Shown one piece after another: positions 53,372-63,923 of a DNA stretch of 64,000 nucleotides (position 1 is the first letter of the stretch; each line of letters starts with the position of its first letter). The translations under genes and the position numbers were made by a program. A model generated the notes under the pieces. It saw nothing but the letters and a program-made list of their open reading frames with translations, was not told the origin of the DNA and ran no database searches. Origin of the DNA: an uncultured Alphaproteobacteria bacterium (GTDB lineage: Bacteria > Pseudomonadota > Alphaproteobacteria > RF32 > CAG-239); the NCBI GenBank assembly GCA_944391345.1, contig CALXTE010000005.1:22050-86049 (forward strand), written 5' to 3'.

Positions 53372-55195
53372 ATGTTTGAACCGCCGATTCTCACTGTTAA
53401 AGGAATAAAATTAAGTTTTGGGCCGAAAGAACTTTTCAGCAATGTTGACCTATACGTCAATCGCGGCGATAAAATCGCTTTGGTGGGGCGTAACGGCTCC
53501 GGAAAGTCTACCTTGCTGAAAATTCTCAACGGCGACATCGATCCCGATTCGGGAGAAATTTTTATTCAACCCGGAACCAAAATTGCCTATATGCCTCAAA
53601 CCCCGAATTTTGAAGGCTGTAAAACCCTAAAAGAAGTTGTCTTGTCCGGCTTGCCCAATAACGGCAAAGGACAAGAATATAAAGCCGACATCTTGATTGA
53701 AGATTTAGGCATTGCCGCCGCGCAGGCCCCTAATGAATCTTCGGGCGGAGAAAGAAGAAAAGCCGCGCTGGCCAAAACGCTGATTAACGAGCCGAATATT
53801 TTACTGCTTGATGAGCCGACCAACCATTTGGATATGCCCACGATTGAAAAACTGGAAGAGATTATCAAAAACTTTTCCGGCGCCGTCATTGTCATCAGCC
53901 ATGATAGAATGTTTCTGAAAAACATTTCAAAAACCACCTTCTGGCTGGACCGAGGGGTTATGCACCGCAACAACAAAGGCTACGAAAATTTTGAGGAATG
54001 GCAGGAACAGCTGATAGAGCAAGAAATTATTGAGCAAAAACACTTAAATAAAAAAATCGAGGCCGAAACCGAGTGGCTGCATAAAGGTGTGACTGCCAGA
54101 CGCAAACGCAACATGGGGCGCCTGCGCCGCTTGCAAAAATTAAGGGAAGAACGCCGTGCCCAAATCAAACAAACCGGCCGCATTAATCTTGAGGTTGAAG
54201 AAAGCGACGGCCGCTCAAAGCTGGTGATTGAAGCAAAGCGTATTAGCAAAAGTTATGGCGATAAAACTCTGATAAAGGACTTTTCAATCAAAGTTTTGAG
54301 GAGCAATAAAATCGGCATAGTCGGACCAAACGGTGCCGGAAAGACCACTTTGGTAAAACTCCTGACCAAACGTATTGAGCCGGATTCCGGCTTCGTCCGT
54401 ATCGGAAAAAATCTTGAAGAAGCTTATTTTGATCAAAATCTGGCTGATTTAGATAACAAAAAAACGCTCTGGAAAACCTTGTGCAATGAGGGCGATCATA
54501 TTTATGTCCGCGGCCAATATCGCCACGTTGTTGCTTATTTAAAAGATTTTTTGTTCAAGCCCGAACAGGCACAATGTCCGGTCGGAGCACTGTCCGGCGG
54601 AGAACGCAGCCGCTTAATGCTGGCTCTGGCTTTGGCAAAGCCGTCCAATTTTTTGGTTTTGGATGAGCCGACCAATGACTTGGATATGGATACAATCGAC
54701 TTATTGCAAGAAGTTTTGGACGAGTATGAAGGCACGGCGTTAATAGTCAGCCACGACCGCGATTTTCTGGACAGGGTTGTGACTTCGGTGATTTATATGG
54801 ATGGCAGCGGCAAGGTGGAAGAATTCCCCGGAAGCTACAGCGAGCTCGAAGAAAAGTTAAAAAACAAACCACAAGTCAAAAAAGCTCCCGACAAAGAAAA
54901 GAAAGATAAAACTAAGGCGGAAGAAACCAACCAACTCAAAGCCGAAAAAAAACAAAAATTAAGCTATTCTCAACAGCGTAAACTCGACTTGCTCCCGCAA
55001 GAAATTGAGCAAATAACCCAGAAAATTAAAGAGATAGATAATACTTTAAGCGATTCTTCCTTGTATAATGCAGACCGAGAAAAGTTCATAAACTTAAGCA
55101 CCGAGCGCGCAAAACGCCAAGCCGAACTTGAAGCCAAGGAAAACGAATGGCTGGAGTTACAGCTTTTGCAAGAAGAACTTTCTTCTGCCCAATAA
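53372..55195 (+). CDS. uup: ABC-F ATPase Uup
   Basis: 607 residues with two ATPase domains: Walker A GRNGSGKST and GPNGAGKTT, signatures SSGGERRKAALAKTL and LSGGERSRLMLALAL, Walker [14 protein letters not shown] and [14 protein letters not shown] Lys-rich linker (about 505-535) and a C-terminal coiled coil (about 540-605, LPQEIEQITQKIKEIDN) identify the Uup subgroup rather than EttA. Uup binds branched DNA and ribosomes; loss raises transposon excision in E. coli. Confidence 0.93.
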   Translation: MFEPPILTVKGIKLSFGPKELFSNVDLYVNRGDKIALVGRNGSGKSTLLKILNGDIDPDSGEIFIQPGTKIAYMPQTPNFEGCKTLKEVVLSGLPNNGKGQEYKADILIEDLGIAAAQAPNESSGGERRKAALAKTLINEPNILLLDEPTNHLDMPTIEKLEEIIKNFSGAVIVISHDRMFLKNISKTTFWLDRGVMHRNNKGYENFEEWQEQLIEQEIIEQKHLNKKIEAETEWLHKGVTARRKRNMGRLRRLQKLREERRAQIKQTGRINLEVEESDGRSKLVIEAKRISKSYGDKTLIKDFSIKVLRSNKIGIVGPNGAGKTTLVKLLTKRIEPDSGFVRIGKNLEEAYFDQNLADLDNKKTLWKTLCNEGDHIYVRGQYRHVVAYLKDFLFKPEQAQCPVGALSGGERSRLMLALALAKPSNFLVLDEPTNDLDMDTIDLLQEVLDEYEGTALIVSHDRDFLDRVVTSVIYMDGSGKVEEFPGSYSELEEKLKNKPQVKKAPDKEKKDKTKAEETNQLKAEKKQKLSYSQQRKLDLLPQEIEQITQKIKEIDNTLSDSSLYNADREKFINLSTERAKRQAELEAKENEWLELQLLQEELSSAQ

Positions 55196-55197
55196 AA

Positions 55198-56067
55198 TTA
55201 CCACCGCAGATTAGAAATCACAAAATCAGGATAAGCGTCAAGACTAAGGGCAAGCTCTCTGGTTTTTGCCACATCGGAGATATATCCTTCTCCGAGGAAG
55301 TTCACATGAACCCCTTTTGAAACCAAAACACTGCTCAGTCCGGCAAGATTAGCGCCTTTGATGTCGGTAGCGATATTATCGCCGATAACCAAAATTTTTT
55401 CTTTTGCCAGATTTTGGGGCAGGGCCTCTAAACAATAAGCCGTAATAATAGGGTCAGGCTTTCCGAGGGTGATAATTTTTCCGCCAAGCACGGCATATTG
55501 TTCGGCAATAGCTCCGGCAGCAATACAAATCTTTCCGTCTTTGAACGAAGATGTATCATTTCCGGCCGCCACAAAAGGCAAATTCAGCGCCACGGCTTGC
55601 TGCAAATCCGGCAGATATTTTTCAATCACATCATCAAGATTTTCCACGCTTTCCATATAAACAAAATCAGCCACACCAAGGTCAAAAACGCGTTCATAGT
55701 CAAGATGAGCAAACACGGCAGAATTTTTCTTTGAGCCCAGCTGAAAATAGCGCTTTCCGAGCTGAGAAAATTCACCATTGCGATTCTTAAGTTTATAGTG
55801 CAAAATCTCGCCGGCAGAAACAATGGCATTAAACACATTAAGCGGTTCTTTGTTTTCGTATAAAATATCAGCAATCTGTGAAACGCGCAGCGGGGAATTT
55901 GAACAAAGAACAACGGATTTGCCGGCTTTTTTCATGTTAATCAAAGCATTAACAGCATCTTGTTTAATGCCGTTTCCTTCGGTCAAAACGCCGTTAAAGC
56001 CAACAATAACAGCGTCAAAGGGGTCAATGATTTTGCTTACATTGACTATGGGTCTGATCATTTTCAT
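55198..56067 (-). CDS. HAD-IIA phosphatase (TIGR01459-like)
   Basis: 289 residues from the ATG at 56067 (MKMIRPIVNVSKIIDPFDAV); the frame reaches 56088 only with a TTG. The nucleophile motif reads VGFNGVLTEG, where the first Asp of the usual DxDxT is replaced by a FNG arrangement, so phosphatase activity may be altered. Motif II is VLCSNSP, motif III Lys in TLGKPDPII, motif IV GDNIATDIKGANLAG. Cap subclass IIA (NagD-like), common in Alphaproteobacteria. Substrate unknown. Convergent with uup, 3 bp between the stops. Confidence 0.75.
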   Translation of the reverse strand: MKMIRPIVNVSKIIDPFDAVIVGFNGVLTEGNGIKQDAVNALINMKKAGKSVVLCSNSPLRVSQIADILYENKEPLNVFNAIVSAGEILHYKLKNRNGEFSQLGKRYFQLGSKKNSAVFAHLDYERVFDLGVADFVYMESVENLDDVIEKYLPDLQQAVALNLPFVAAGNDTSSFKDGKICIAAGAIAEQYAVLGGKIITLGKPDPIITAYCLEALPQNLAKEKILVIGDNIATDIKGANLAGLSSVLVSKGVHVNFLGEGYISDVAKTRELALSLDAYPDFVISNLRW

Positions 56068-56168
56068 CACGGAATTTCTCGATATCAAAAATTAAACTTA
56101 ACAGCAATATATCAATGATTTACTTAAAAATGATTAATGAAAATACATGAGATAAAAAGAAAACTTGC

Positions 56169-56196
56169 TTGTCAAGAATAAATATGCTGATATTAT
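56169..56196 (+). promoter_or_regulatory. Promoter of the Sel1-repeat gene
   Basis: TTGTCA (56169-56174), 16 nt, TATTAT (56191-56196), 31 bp before the start at 56228. Confidence 0.5.
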
Positions 56197-56227
56197 ATAA
56201 AAAAATATTCCAAGAGGGAAGGAAAAG

Positions 56228-57511
56228 ATGAAAATTTTATTGGGAGCGGGAATATTGGCCGGATTGCTGGCCTCAGCAATGGCACAGGCACAAATCGTAG
56301 ACTTGGGAATAGAAGCACAATCAGAGGAACAGGCCAAACCAAGCGTCGATTCGTTGCCGGAGATAAAAGATTTGAGAGCAGAAAAACAATCCCCGCAACC
56401 GCAAACCTCTGAACCGCAAGCTGAGGACAAAGCTGCATCGGCCGTCACCGAAGAACAATCCGCCGCACCGGAACAAAAAGCAGAACCCAAAGAAGAAAAA
56501 AAAGGCTTTTTTTCTTTTCTGAACTTTTTTAAGAATGATGACGAGAGCTTAAAACAAGAAGCCGCCAAAAATCAAGAAACCTTTATTGAAATGTTGACCC
56601 GACAAGCCAATGAAGGCAATGTAGACGCGCAGTTGTCACTGGGTTATATGTATTTGTATGGTGACAACGCCAATAATATTGCCCAAGACTATCAAAAATC
56701 ATTTGAATATTATGAAATGGCCGCCAAACAGGGAGATAGTGTCGCCATAAATAATTTGGGAAGTTTATATTACAGCGGCATCGGCACACAAAAAAACATG
56801 ACCAAAGCCGCCGAGCTTTTTGCTCAGGCTGCTGATAAAGGCAATGAAGAATCTGCACTGAATTTAGCCTTTTTGTATTTAAGCGGCAATGGTGTTGCAC
56901 AAGACAATCGCAAGGCGATGGACTATTTTGTTCAAGCCGGACAACAAGGCAATCTGGCCGCCCAGTTTATGCTTGGCTATGCTTATTATCGTGGCTTCAT
57001 TGTTCCCCAAGACTACAAACGCGCCTTTGCCTTAATGAGAAAAGCCGCAAAAGCCGGATACGATGATGCCCAGCTTTTCACCGGATTAATGTATTTGACC
57101 GGAGACGGAATAACCAAAAACTACGGAAATGCCGTAACTTATTTAGGGCATGCCTTTTTGCAGGGCAACATTAACGCAACGGTTCATCTTGCAAATATTT
57201 TTGCAGAAGGAAGAGTTTATCCCAAAAACATTCTTCAGGCCTATATGATGTATAGCATTGCCGCCAACAATGGCGTGGAGGATGCTGCCAACAAACGAGA
57301 TGCTCTTGAGAAGGGGCTAAAGATTGAAGAACTGTTACAAGCCCAGTCTGCCGCCGAAAAATTCACCCCCAAGCCGACAGAACTAACAACTTATATCCGA
57401 AACACCTTTGGCTCAAATATATTTAGCTATATTGCCGACCAAATGCCGGAACAATATATCGACACGCCCCAAGGAAGCGCCGAAGAACAAAATAAAGCCA
57501 ATAACCGGTAG
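56228..57511 (+). CDS. Exported Sel1-repeat protein
   Basis: 427 residues. The signal peptide (KILLGAGILAGLLASAMAQA) is followed by an acidic, Gln/Pro/Ala-rich linker (about 25-85) and six or more Sel1-type TPR repeats from about 125 to 360, each like A-x-x-LGYMYLYGDN...DYQKSFEYYEMAAKQGD. Sel1 proteins in the periplasm act as protein-interaction scaffolds or regulators. The specific partner is unknown. It sits between the HAD gene and mfd block and is convergent with the TerB-like gene at 57514. Confidence 0.85.
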   Translation: MKILLGAGILAGLLASAMAQAQIVDLGIEAQSEEQAKPSVDSLPEIKDLRAEKQSPQPQTSEPQAEDKAASAVTEEQSAAPEQKAEPKEEKKGFFSFLNFFKNDDESLKQEAAKNQETFIEMLTRQANEGNVDAQLSLGYMYLYGDNANNIAQDYQKSFEYYEMAAKQGDSVAINNLGSLYYSGIGTQKNMTKAAELFAQAADKGNEESALNLAFLYLSGNGVAQDNRKAMDYFVQAGQQGNLAAQFMLGYAYYRGFIVPQDYKRAFALMRKAAKAGYDDAQLFTGLMYLTGDGITKNYGNAVTYLGHAFLQGNINATVHLANIFAEGRVYPKNILQAYMMYSIAANNGVEDAANKRDALEKGLKIEELLQAQSAAEKFTPKPTELTTYIRNTFGSNIFSYIADQMPEQYIDTPQGSAEEQNKANNR

Positions 57512-57513
57512 CC

Positions 57514-58215
57514 CTAAAAGTCAAAATCGGGAATAATGTCAAAATCGCGCAGATGCTGGAGCAATTCTGCCAAAAAAAGCTTTTCTTGATAGTGAATAAC
57601 CCCATCGGCAGCGCTGATTTTAGCCGCATCCGAGGCCAGCTCTTTCATGCGCTCCGCCTCTTGCGTATCAAGGTGATTAAGAGCATCATAGAAGGCCTGC
57701 TCATCAATTTTAAGGCTTTTGTAATAAGCCTCAATATACTGGCTTGGCAAAGCGTTGCCGTTAGAAATAAAACGACGAATAAAATCCGTTACAACGTTTA
57801 ACTTTACCTCATATAAATCAGAAGACAGGCGTGCAAAAAAAGCCAAAATCATAATTTCGGGAGCAATTTTTTGCAAAAGAAAATAATTTTGCTCAATTTG
57901 TTCACCTTCGCGCAAAATAGGCGGACTAACTTCAAGCGAGGTACTGCGCTTAACGTAATCTTCAATAAATTTATTAATATCCTTATAATAGCGCCCGCTG
58001 TCATGATCAAGAATGTCATAGATATAATGAACATCCAGTACGCGGGTTTTGCCGCTGGAATAAAAATAAACATTAAAATAACAATTATCACCTTTTTGCC
58101 AGATATTGCGAATGGCAATATTTTCTTCATGCAGAACATTATCAAACAAAATATTGGCCGTCAGGTTAGAAAAATCGGCAGAAGCTTTGCTTTCGGAATA
58201 GAGCTTCATAATCAT
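57514..58215 (-). CDS. TerB-like protein downstream of mfd
   Basis: 233 residues from the ATG at 58215 (MIMKLYSESK); the frame reaches into mfd but that start is unlikely. The N-terminal ~130 residues are unrecognised. The C-terminal ~90 (KELASDAAKISAADGVIHYQEKLFLAELLQHL) resemble the TerB/DUF533 helical domain with its acidic loop (ISAADGVIHYQE). Its start overlaps or touches the mfd stop, so translation may be coupled to mfd. Function unknown. Confidence 0.6.
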   Translation of the reverse strand: MIMKLYSESKASADFSNLTANILFDNVLHEENIAIRNIWQKGDNCYFNVYFYSSGKTRVLDVHYIYDILDHDSGRYYKDINKFIEDYVKRSTSLEVSPPILREGEQIEQNYFLLQKIAPEIMILAFFARLSSDLYEVKLNVVTDFIRRFISNGNALPSQYIEAYYKSLKIDEQAFYDALNHLDTQEAERMKELASDAAKISAADGVIHYQEKLFLAELLQHLRDFDIIPDFDF

Positions 58216-58216
58216 A

Positions 58217-61200
58217 CTACACCGCCATTTCAGCCAAGCGAGAAACAAAACGCTTTATGGTATCGATTCTCACGGCATAAGATTCCAAATTGCGCTCAAG
58301 GAACAACCTTTGGTCGGGACGAACCTTAATCGCACCGCCTTGCCGAGCAATAAAATCAAGCAGTTTGTCGGCATTTTTGAAGGTATTGTTACGAAATGCA
58401 ATGAGAATACCTTTGGCACCGGCATCAATTTTTGCCACATTGGCCATATAGCAAAGCTGTTTGATTTCGACGGTCTGGAGCAGGTTTTCAACTTCTTGCG
58501 GAATTTTACCAAAGCGGTCGGTCAGCTCTTCGCGCATATTGAGCAGAGATTCTTTGTCTTTGATATCGCCGATACGTTTATAAAGCCCCAGCCGCACCCC
58601 AAGGTCGCGAACATAAGTTTCGGGAATCATAATCGGAATACCGGTCGTGATTTGCGGAGCCCAGTCGTGAATTTCTTGGGGCGAAGAAGAGGTCGCTTTG
58701 GTTTCGGCAGATTTAAGCCGCATAATCTCTTCTTCCAACATATGCTGATACAGGGCAATACCGACGTCTTTGATGTGTCCGGACTGTTCTTCGCCCAAAA
58801 CATTACCTGAGCCGCGAATATCCATATCATGACTGGCAAGGGAGAAACCGGCCCCCAAGGTGTCAAGCGCTTGCAGAATGGAAAGGCGGCGTTCGGCTAC
58901 GGGCTTAAGATTTTTTTGCTTTGGCACGGTAAAGTAGCAATAGCCGCGAATTTTAGAGCGCCCGATTCTCCCACGGAGCTGATAAAGTTGGGCCAAACCA
59001 AACATGTCGGCACGATAAACAATCATTGTGTTCACGCTCGGCATATCAATTCCGGATTCAATAATCGTGGTAGAGAGAAGAAGGTCGGCTTTTCCGTCGG
59101 CAAAATCGTTCATGACTTCCTCAAGTTTAGCCACCGGCATCTGCCCGTGAGCGACAAGGATTTTAATGTCGGGAACAAGCTCGCGCAGCTCTTTTTCCAC
59201 CCCAAAAATATCCGACACGCGCGGACAAACAAAAAAGATTTGCCCGTTGCGGAATTTTTCGCGGTAGATAGCCTCTTTAATCATCACCTTATCAAAGGGC
59301 ATCACAAAAGTACGCGCAGCCAAACGATCAACCGGCGGGGTAGCAATAATACTGAGTTGTTTAACACCGGTCAGCGACATTTGTAACGTGCGCGGAATAG
59401 GTGTCGCACTCAGAGTAAGAACATGAACATCGGATTTAAGGGATTTCAGCTTTTCTTTATGCGCCACGCCAAAATGCTGCTCTTCATCAATAATAAGCAG
59501 TCCGAGGTTAGAAAACTTAATATCTTTGGCGAGCAGGGCGTGTGTTCCGATAACAATATCGACCGAGCCGTTTTCCAAGCCTTCTTTCACTTGTTTGGCC
59601 TCTTTAGGCGTCACCAAACGAGAAAGCATTTTAACGCTAATGGGAATATTTTCAAACCGCTTTTTAAAGTTGTAAAAATGTTGACGAGCGAGCAGGGTGG
59701 TTGGCACGATAAGCGCAACTTGCGCACCGGCAGCCGCCACGCAAAAGGCCGCCCGCAGAGCCACCTCGGTCTTGCCGAAGCCGACATCGCCGCATACAAG
59801 CCTATCCATCGGAATACCGGCGGCCAAATCTTGCAAAACATCAGAAATAGCATTGAGCTGGTCATCGGTTTCCGAATAAGGAAAGCGCGAGCAAAATTCG
59901 TCATATAGCCCTTGCGGCGGAACAAAGGCTTCGGCTTTGCGGAGCTGTCGTTCAGCGGCAATTTTAATCAGCTTTTCGGCAATATCTTTGATTTTTTCTT
60001 TGGCGCGAGCTTTTTTCGCCTGCCAAGCGGCACCGCCCAAAACATCAAGCTGAACATTATCATCTTCGGAGCCATAGCGTGAAAGAACATCAATATTTTC
60101 CACCGGCACGAAGAGCTTTGAATCATTGGCATAAAGAATTTTCAGACAGTCATGCGGCGCACCACCGGCGGTAATATTTTCCAATCCCAAGAAACGCCCG
60201 ACACCATGCTCGATATGAACCACAAGTTCGCCGACATTCAGAGACCCGATATCGGCAATAAAGTCTTTGGAGGTCACTTTACGCACGCGGTGGTGTTGAC
60301 GTTCGCCGAGAATATCTTGCTCCGAGATAAAGCACCAGTCGTCGCCGTTTTTAATATCAACGGCGGAGCGAAAACCATGTTCCAGCGGCAGAATGGTAAG
60401 AACAATTTGCTTTTTCTGCGCTTTTTTGAGGGCATCATCCCAGGCATCGGCAAAAGTCAAGTCGCTGAAACCATATTCCGACATCAAGCTGAACAAGCGC
60501 TCGCGTGACCCTTGAGAAAAACAACAAATAATTCGTTTCAGTCGGGCATTTTCAACAAGATAATTTTTCAGTTCCTGATAAACTTCGGCGGCATTAACAT
60601 TTTTTGCATGAGAAAAATTCCGCCCCGGAATCACCCCGACATTTAACACCGTATCCGAGGTTGGTGTTGACAGAGATGAAAAGAACACCGCCTTTTTCTG
60701 CGAGAGAAGGGATGATAAATCTTTTTCTTCCAAATAAAGAAGATGCGGATTAATCGGGTGATAATGATCAACTTCGGAGGTTGACTTTATGGTTAATGCC
60801 TCCAAGCGGGCATGATAATAATCGGCAATGCTGTCACACTTGGATGAAACGGCCTCATCAACATTTTTCCCGACCAAAACTTTCGCCCGCGGCAAATAAT
60901 CAAAAATCGACGGGAGCGGCTCTTCATAAAAGAACGGCAGCCAGTTTTCCATACCCATATATTTCTGCGCGGAAGAAACGGCTTCATAAAGCTCATCTTT
61001 AAGCCCGTCGGCACCGAAAGCTTCTCGATATTTTGAACGAAAGGTCTTGACCGAATTGGCATCAATCACCACTTCGTTCATAACCTGAAAATTATAAGAA
61101 GAGAGCTCACCGGTCGAGCGCTGACTCATCACATCAAAGGTGCGGATTTTTTCAACCTCGTCATCAAACAGGTCAATACGCAAAGGCTCTTTTGTTCCGA

Positions 61201-61717
61201 CCGGAAAGATATCAAGAATATCACCGCGTACGGCATATTCCCCCGGCTCATAAACTTGTTCGACGCGATTATAGCCGTTTACCACTGCATAATGGATAAA
61301 TTCATCAAAATTGAGTTTTCCGCCAACTTTCACCTCGCGCATGGCGTTAAGAAAGATTTTTTTCGGTGGCAGCTTTTGCAAGACCGCGCCCACGCTGGCA
61401 ATAATAATTCGGCAAGACTTCGATTCGGGGCAAGAGGCCAGCTCGGCGAGTGTCGAAATACGTTCGGCTACGATATTGGCATTTGGCGAAACGCGGTCAT
61501 AAGGTACGGTGTCCCAAGTCGGAAGTTTCAGCACTCGGCATTGCGGCGCGATTTTTTGCAACAAATCAACGGTTCTCTGCAAAGATACCCCGTCCGAAAC
61601 GATGTAAAGCATATCACGGCCAAGCGTTTTTGCCGTTTCAGCCAGCAAAAAAGCATCATAACCGTCCGCCACGCCCGAAAGCGTAATATTTTCAAGATGT
61701 CCGATATTAAGCGGCAT
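58217..61717 (-). CDS. mfd: Transcription-repair coupling factor Mfd
   Basis: 1166 residues, full length. It displaces stalled RNA polymerase and recruits UvrA. Domains: N-terminal UvrB-like fold, RNA-polymerase-interacting Tudor-like domain (GELVVHIEHGVGRFLGLENI), RecG-like translocase with Walker A CGDVGFGKTE and DEEQ box IIDEEQHFGV, TRG motif region, and C-terminal regulatory domain. The N-terminus (LSGVADGYDAFLLAETAK) and HDMDIRGSGNVLGEEQSG are typical. Confidence 0.97.
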   Translation of the reverse strand: MPLNIGHLENITLSGVADGYDAFLLAETAKTLGRDMLYIVSDGVSLQRTVDLLQKIAPQCRVLKLPTWDTVPYDRVSPNANIVAERISTLAELASCPESKSCRIIIASVGAVLQKLPPKKIFLNAMREVKVGGKLNFDEFIHYAVVNGYNRVEQVYEPGEYAVRGDILDIFPVGTKEPLRIDLFDDEVEKIRTFDVMSQRSTGELSSYNFQVMNEVVIDANSVKTFRSKYREAFGADGLKDELYEAVSSAQKYMGMENWLPFFYEEPLPSIFDYLPRAKVLVGKNVDEAVSSKCDSIADYYHARLEALTIKSTSEVDHYHPINPHLLYLEEKDLSSLLSQKKAVFFSSLSTPTSDTVLNVGVIPGRNFSHAKNVNAAEVYQELKNYLVENARLKRIICCFSQGSRERLFSLMSEYGFSDLTFADAWDDALKKAQKKQIVLTILPLEHGFRSAVDIKNGDDWCFISEQDILGERQHHRVRKVTSKDFIADIGSLNVGELVVHIEHGVGRFLGLENITAGGAPHDCLKILYANDSKLFVPVENIDVLSRYGSEDDNVQLDVLGGAAWQAKKARAKEKIKDIAEKLIKIAAERQLRKAEAFVPPQGLYDEFCSRFPYSETDDQLNAISDVLQDLAAGIPMDRLVCGDVGFGKTEVALRAAFCVAAAGAQVALIVPTTLLARQHFYNFKKRFENIPISVKMLSRLVTPKEAKQVKEGLENGSVDIVIGTHALLAKDIKFSNLGLLIIDEEQHFGVAHKEKLKSLKSDVHVLTLSATPIPRTLQMSLTGVKQLSIIATPPVDRLAARTFVMPFDKVMIKEAIYREKFRNGQIFFVCPRVSDIFGVEKELRELVPDIKILVAHGQMPVAKLEEVMNDFADGKADLLLSTTIIESGIDMPSVNTMIVYRADMFGLAQLYQLRGRIGRSKIRGYCYFTVPKQKNLKPVAERRLSILQALDTLGAGFSLASHDMDIRGSGNVLGEEQSGHIKDVGIALYQHMLEEEIMRLKSAETKATSSSPQEIHDWAPQITTGIPIMIPETYVRDLGVRLGLYKRIGDIKDKESLLNMREELTDRFGKIPQEVENLLQTVEIKQLCYMANVAKIDAGAKGILIAFRNNTFKNADKLLDFIARQGGAIKVRPDQRLFLERNLESYAVRIDTIKRFVSRLAEMAV

Positions 61718-61825
61718 AAGAACTCATCTTAAATTGTTTACAACTGATAATAAAATATATAGAATAAAGCGCAATAGCAACAATTTTCTTCAACAAAAAT
61801 CACGAAATCAAGGGGGAAAGGTAAA

Positions 61826-63907
61826 ATGCGCCCGCAGGTATTATTTCCGCTGTTTACGGATGTCGCTTCCTTAAAAGGGATAGGCGCGCGCTATGAAAAG
61901 CTGATAAAAAAGCTCTGCGGCGAAAAGGTGGTCAATCTTCTGTGGCACTTGCCTTATAGCATTATTGACAGGAGCTACTGCCCCAAGATAAAACAAGCAC
62001 AAGAGGGTAGGGTAGCGACTTTGAAAGTCCGCATCACCGAGCACCAACCGCCCAAAACCCGCAAACAGCCATATAAGGTTTACGCCGAGGATGACAGCGG
62101 CGAAATGGTCTTAAACTTTTTCAAGGTTTATAAGGATTCGATTGAAAAAAATCTGCCGACGGGGCAAGAAAGGGTCATCAGCGGCAAGGTTGAGCGCTTT
62201 AACGGCCTGTTGCAAATGACGCATCCGGATTATATCGTCAAGCCCGAGGAGGCTGAAAAGATTATCGGCAAAGAGGCGGTTTATCCTTTGACCGCCGGCG
62301 TGAGCAATAAAATACTGCATAAGCTGATAACCCAAGCTTTGCAACGTGTACAGGATTACCCCGAATGGCTGGATACACATTTTAAGCAAAAAGAAAATTT
62401 CATGTCTTTTCGCAAGGCGCTTGAAGCGGCGCATAATCCGCAAACCATTGCCGACACCGAGCCAACCTCTTTGGCACACCGCCGCTTGGCTTATGACGAA
62501 CTTTTGGCCAATCAACTGGCTCTGGCTTTAGTCAGAAATAAGGTTAAGAAGCAGGCCGGACGCGCTTTTTCGGGTGATGGCCGCTACCGCAAACAAGTTT
62601 TGGAGGAATTGCCTTTTGAATTGACCGGAGCACAACAACGTGTGCTTGAAGAAATTTTTGCCGACCAAAAAGCCCCGTTCCGAATGTTAAGATTATTGCA
62701 AGGCGATGTCGGCTCCGGCAAGACCATTGTCGCGCTGTTAAGTATGTTAAATATCGTGGAATGTGGCGCACAGGCGGCAATTATGGCGCCGACCGAGATT
62801 TTGGCCAAGCAGCATTATGAAACAATTGAGCCTTTGTGTGCCCAAATTGGGGTTAAGGCGGCACTTTTGACCGGAAGAGTAAAAGGCCGTGCCCGCCAAC
62901 AGCTTTTAGCCGCGCTCGAAAAAGGTGAAATTGATATTTTAATCGGCACTCATGCTTTGTTTGTTGATGATGTTAAATTCAAAGATTTAGGATTCGTTGT
63001 TGTCGATGAACAACACCGCTTTGGTGTTCAACAAAGATTATCTCTGTCCGGCAAAGGGCACGAGGCTGATGTTTTGGTCATGACTGCCACGCCGATTCCT
63101 CGCACGCTGGTTTTAACCGCTTACGGCGATATGGAATATTCCAAAATAGATGAAGTTCCGGCAGGACGAAAACCGGTGGACACGCGCGTTTTGCCTTTAA
63201 GCAAATTAACGGATGTCGTCGCCGGCTTAAAGCGTAAATTAGAAGAAGGCTGCCGTGCTTATTGGGTTTGCCCCTTGGTTGAAGAGTCTGAAAAAATAGA
63301 CCTTGCCGCGGCGGAAGAACGCTATGAAACACTGAAAAAAATATTTGGCGACAAGGTAGGGCTTGTCCATGGCAAAATGAAAGAGTCGGAAAAAGACGCA
63401 GTCATGGAACGCTTTAAGCACGGAGAATTAACCCTATTGGTTGCCACAACCGTTATCGAAGTCGGTGTAAACGTGCCGGAAGCCACGATTATGATTGTCG
63501 AACACGCCGAGCGATTCGGTTTGGCCCAACTCCACCAACTCCGCGGCCGTATTAAAAGGGGCTTTCAGGCCTCAAACTGCATTTTGATGTACGGCTTTCC
63601 GTTGTCGGAAACCTCACGTGCACGCTTAGACATCATGCGCCGCACCGAAGACGGCTTTGAAATTGCGGAAAAAGACTTAGAGCTAAGAGGCGGCGGCGAG
63701 ATATTAGGCACGCGCCAGTCAGGTTTCAGCCTGTTTAAGGTGGCGGATATGACGGTACATAAAGACTTGCTCTATACCGCCAATAAAGACGCCAAAATGA
63801 TTGTTGAAACCGATTCTCAACTCAAAACCCCGCGGGGAGAAGCCTTGAGAATATTGCTCTATTTGTTTGAACAAGACGACGCCGTCCGCACCTACCTCGC
63901 CGGATAA
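61826..63907 (+). CDS. recG: ATP-dependent DNA helicase RecG
   Basis: 693 residues. It regresses stalled replication forks and processes branched DNA. The wedge/OB domain is N-terminal (SLKGIGARYEKLIKKL, LLWHLPYSIIDRS). The helicase core has Walker A LQGDVGSGKT, VDEQHRFGVQQR, TATPIPRTL and the C-terminal LHQLRGRIKRG with GGGEILGTRQSGF. A GGGGGAAAGG ribosome binding site precedes the start. Divergent from mfd, with which it shares only ~108 bp. Confidence 0.97.
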   Translation: MRPQVLFPLFTDVASLKGIGARYEKLIKKLCGEKVVNLLWHLPYSIIDRSYCPKIKQAQEGRVATLKVRITEHQPPKTRKQPYKVYAEDDSGEMVLNFFKVYKDSIEKNLPTGQERVISGKVERFNGLLQMTHPDYIVKPEEAEKIIGKEAVYPLTAGVSNKILHKLITQALQRVQDYPEWLDTHFKQKENFMSFRKALEAAHNPQTIADTEPTSLAHRRLAYDELLANQLALALVRNKVKKQAGRAFSGDGRYRKQVLEELPFELTGAQQRVLEEIFADQKAPFRMLRLLQGDVGSGKTIVALLSMLNIVECGAQAAIMAPTEILAKQHYETIEPLCAQIGVKAALLTGRVKGRARQQLLAALEKGEIDILIGTHALFVDDVKFKDLGFVVVDEQHRFGVQQRLSLSGKGHEADVLVMTATPIPRTLVLTAYGDMEYSKIDEVPAGRKPVDTRVLPLSKLTDVVAGLKRKLEEGCRAYWVCPLVEESEKIDLAAAEERYETLKKIFGDKVGLVHGKMKESEKDAVMERFKHGELTLLVATTVIEVGVNVPEATIMIVEHAERFGLAQLHQLRGRIKRGFQASNCILMYGFPLSETSRARLDIMRRTEDGFEIAEKDLELRGGGEILGTRQSGFSLFKVADMTVHKDLLYTANKDAKMIVETDSQLKTPRGEALRILLYLFEQDDAVRTYLAG

Positions 63908-63923
63908 AAAAATAAAGCAGATT

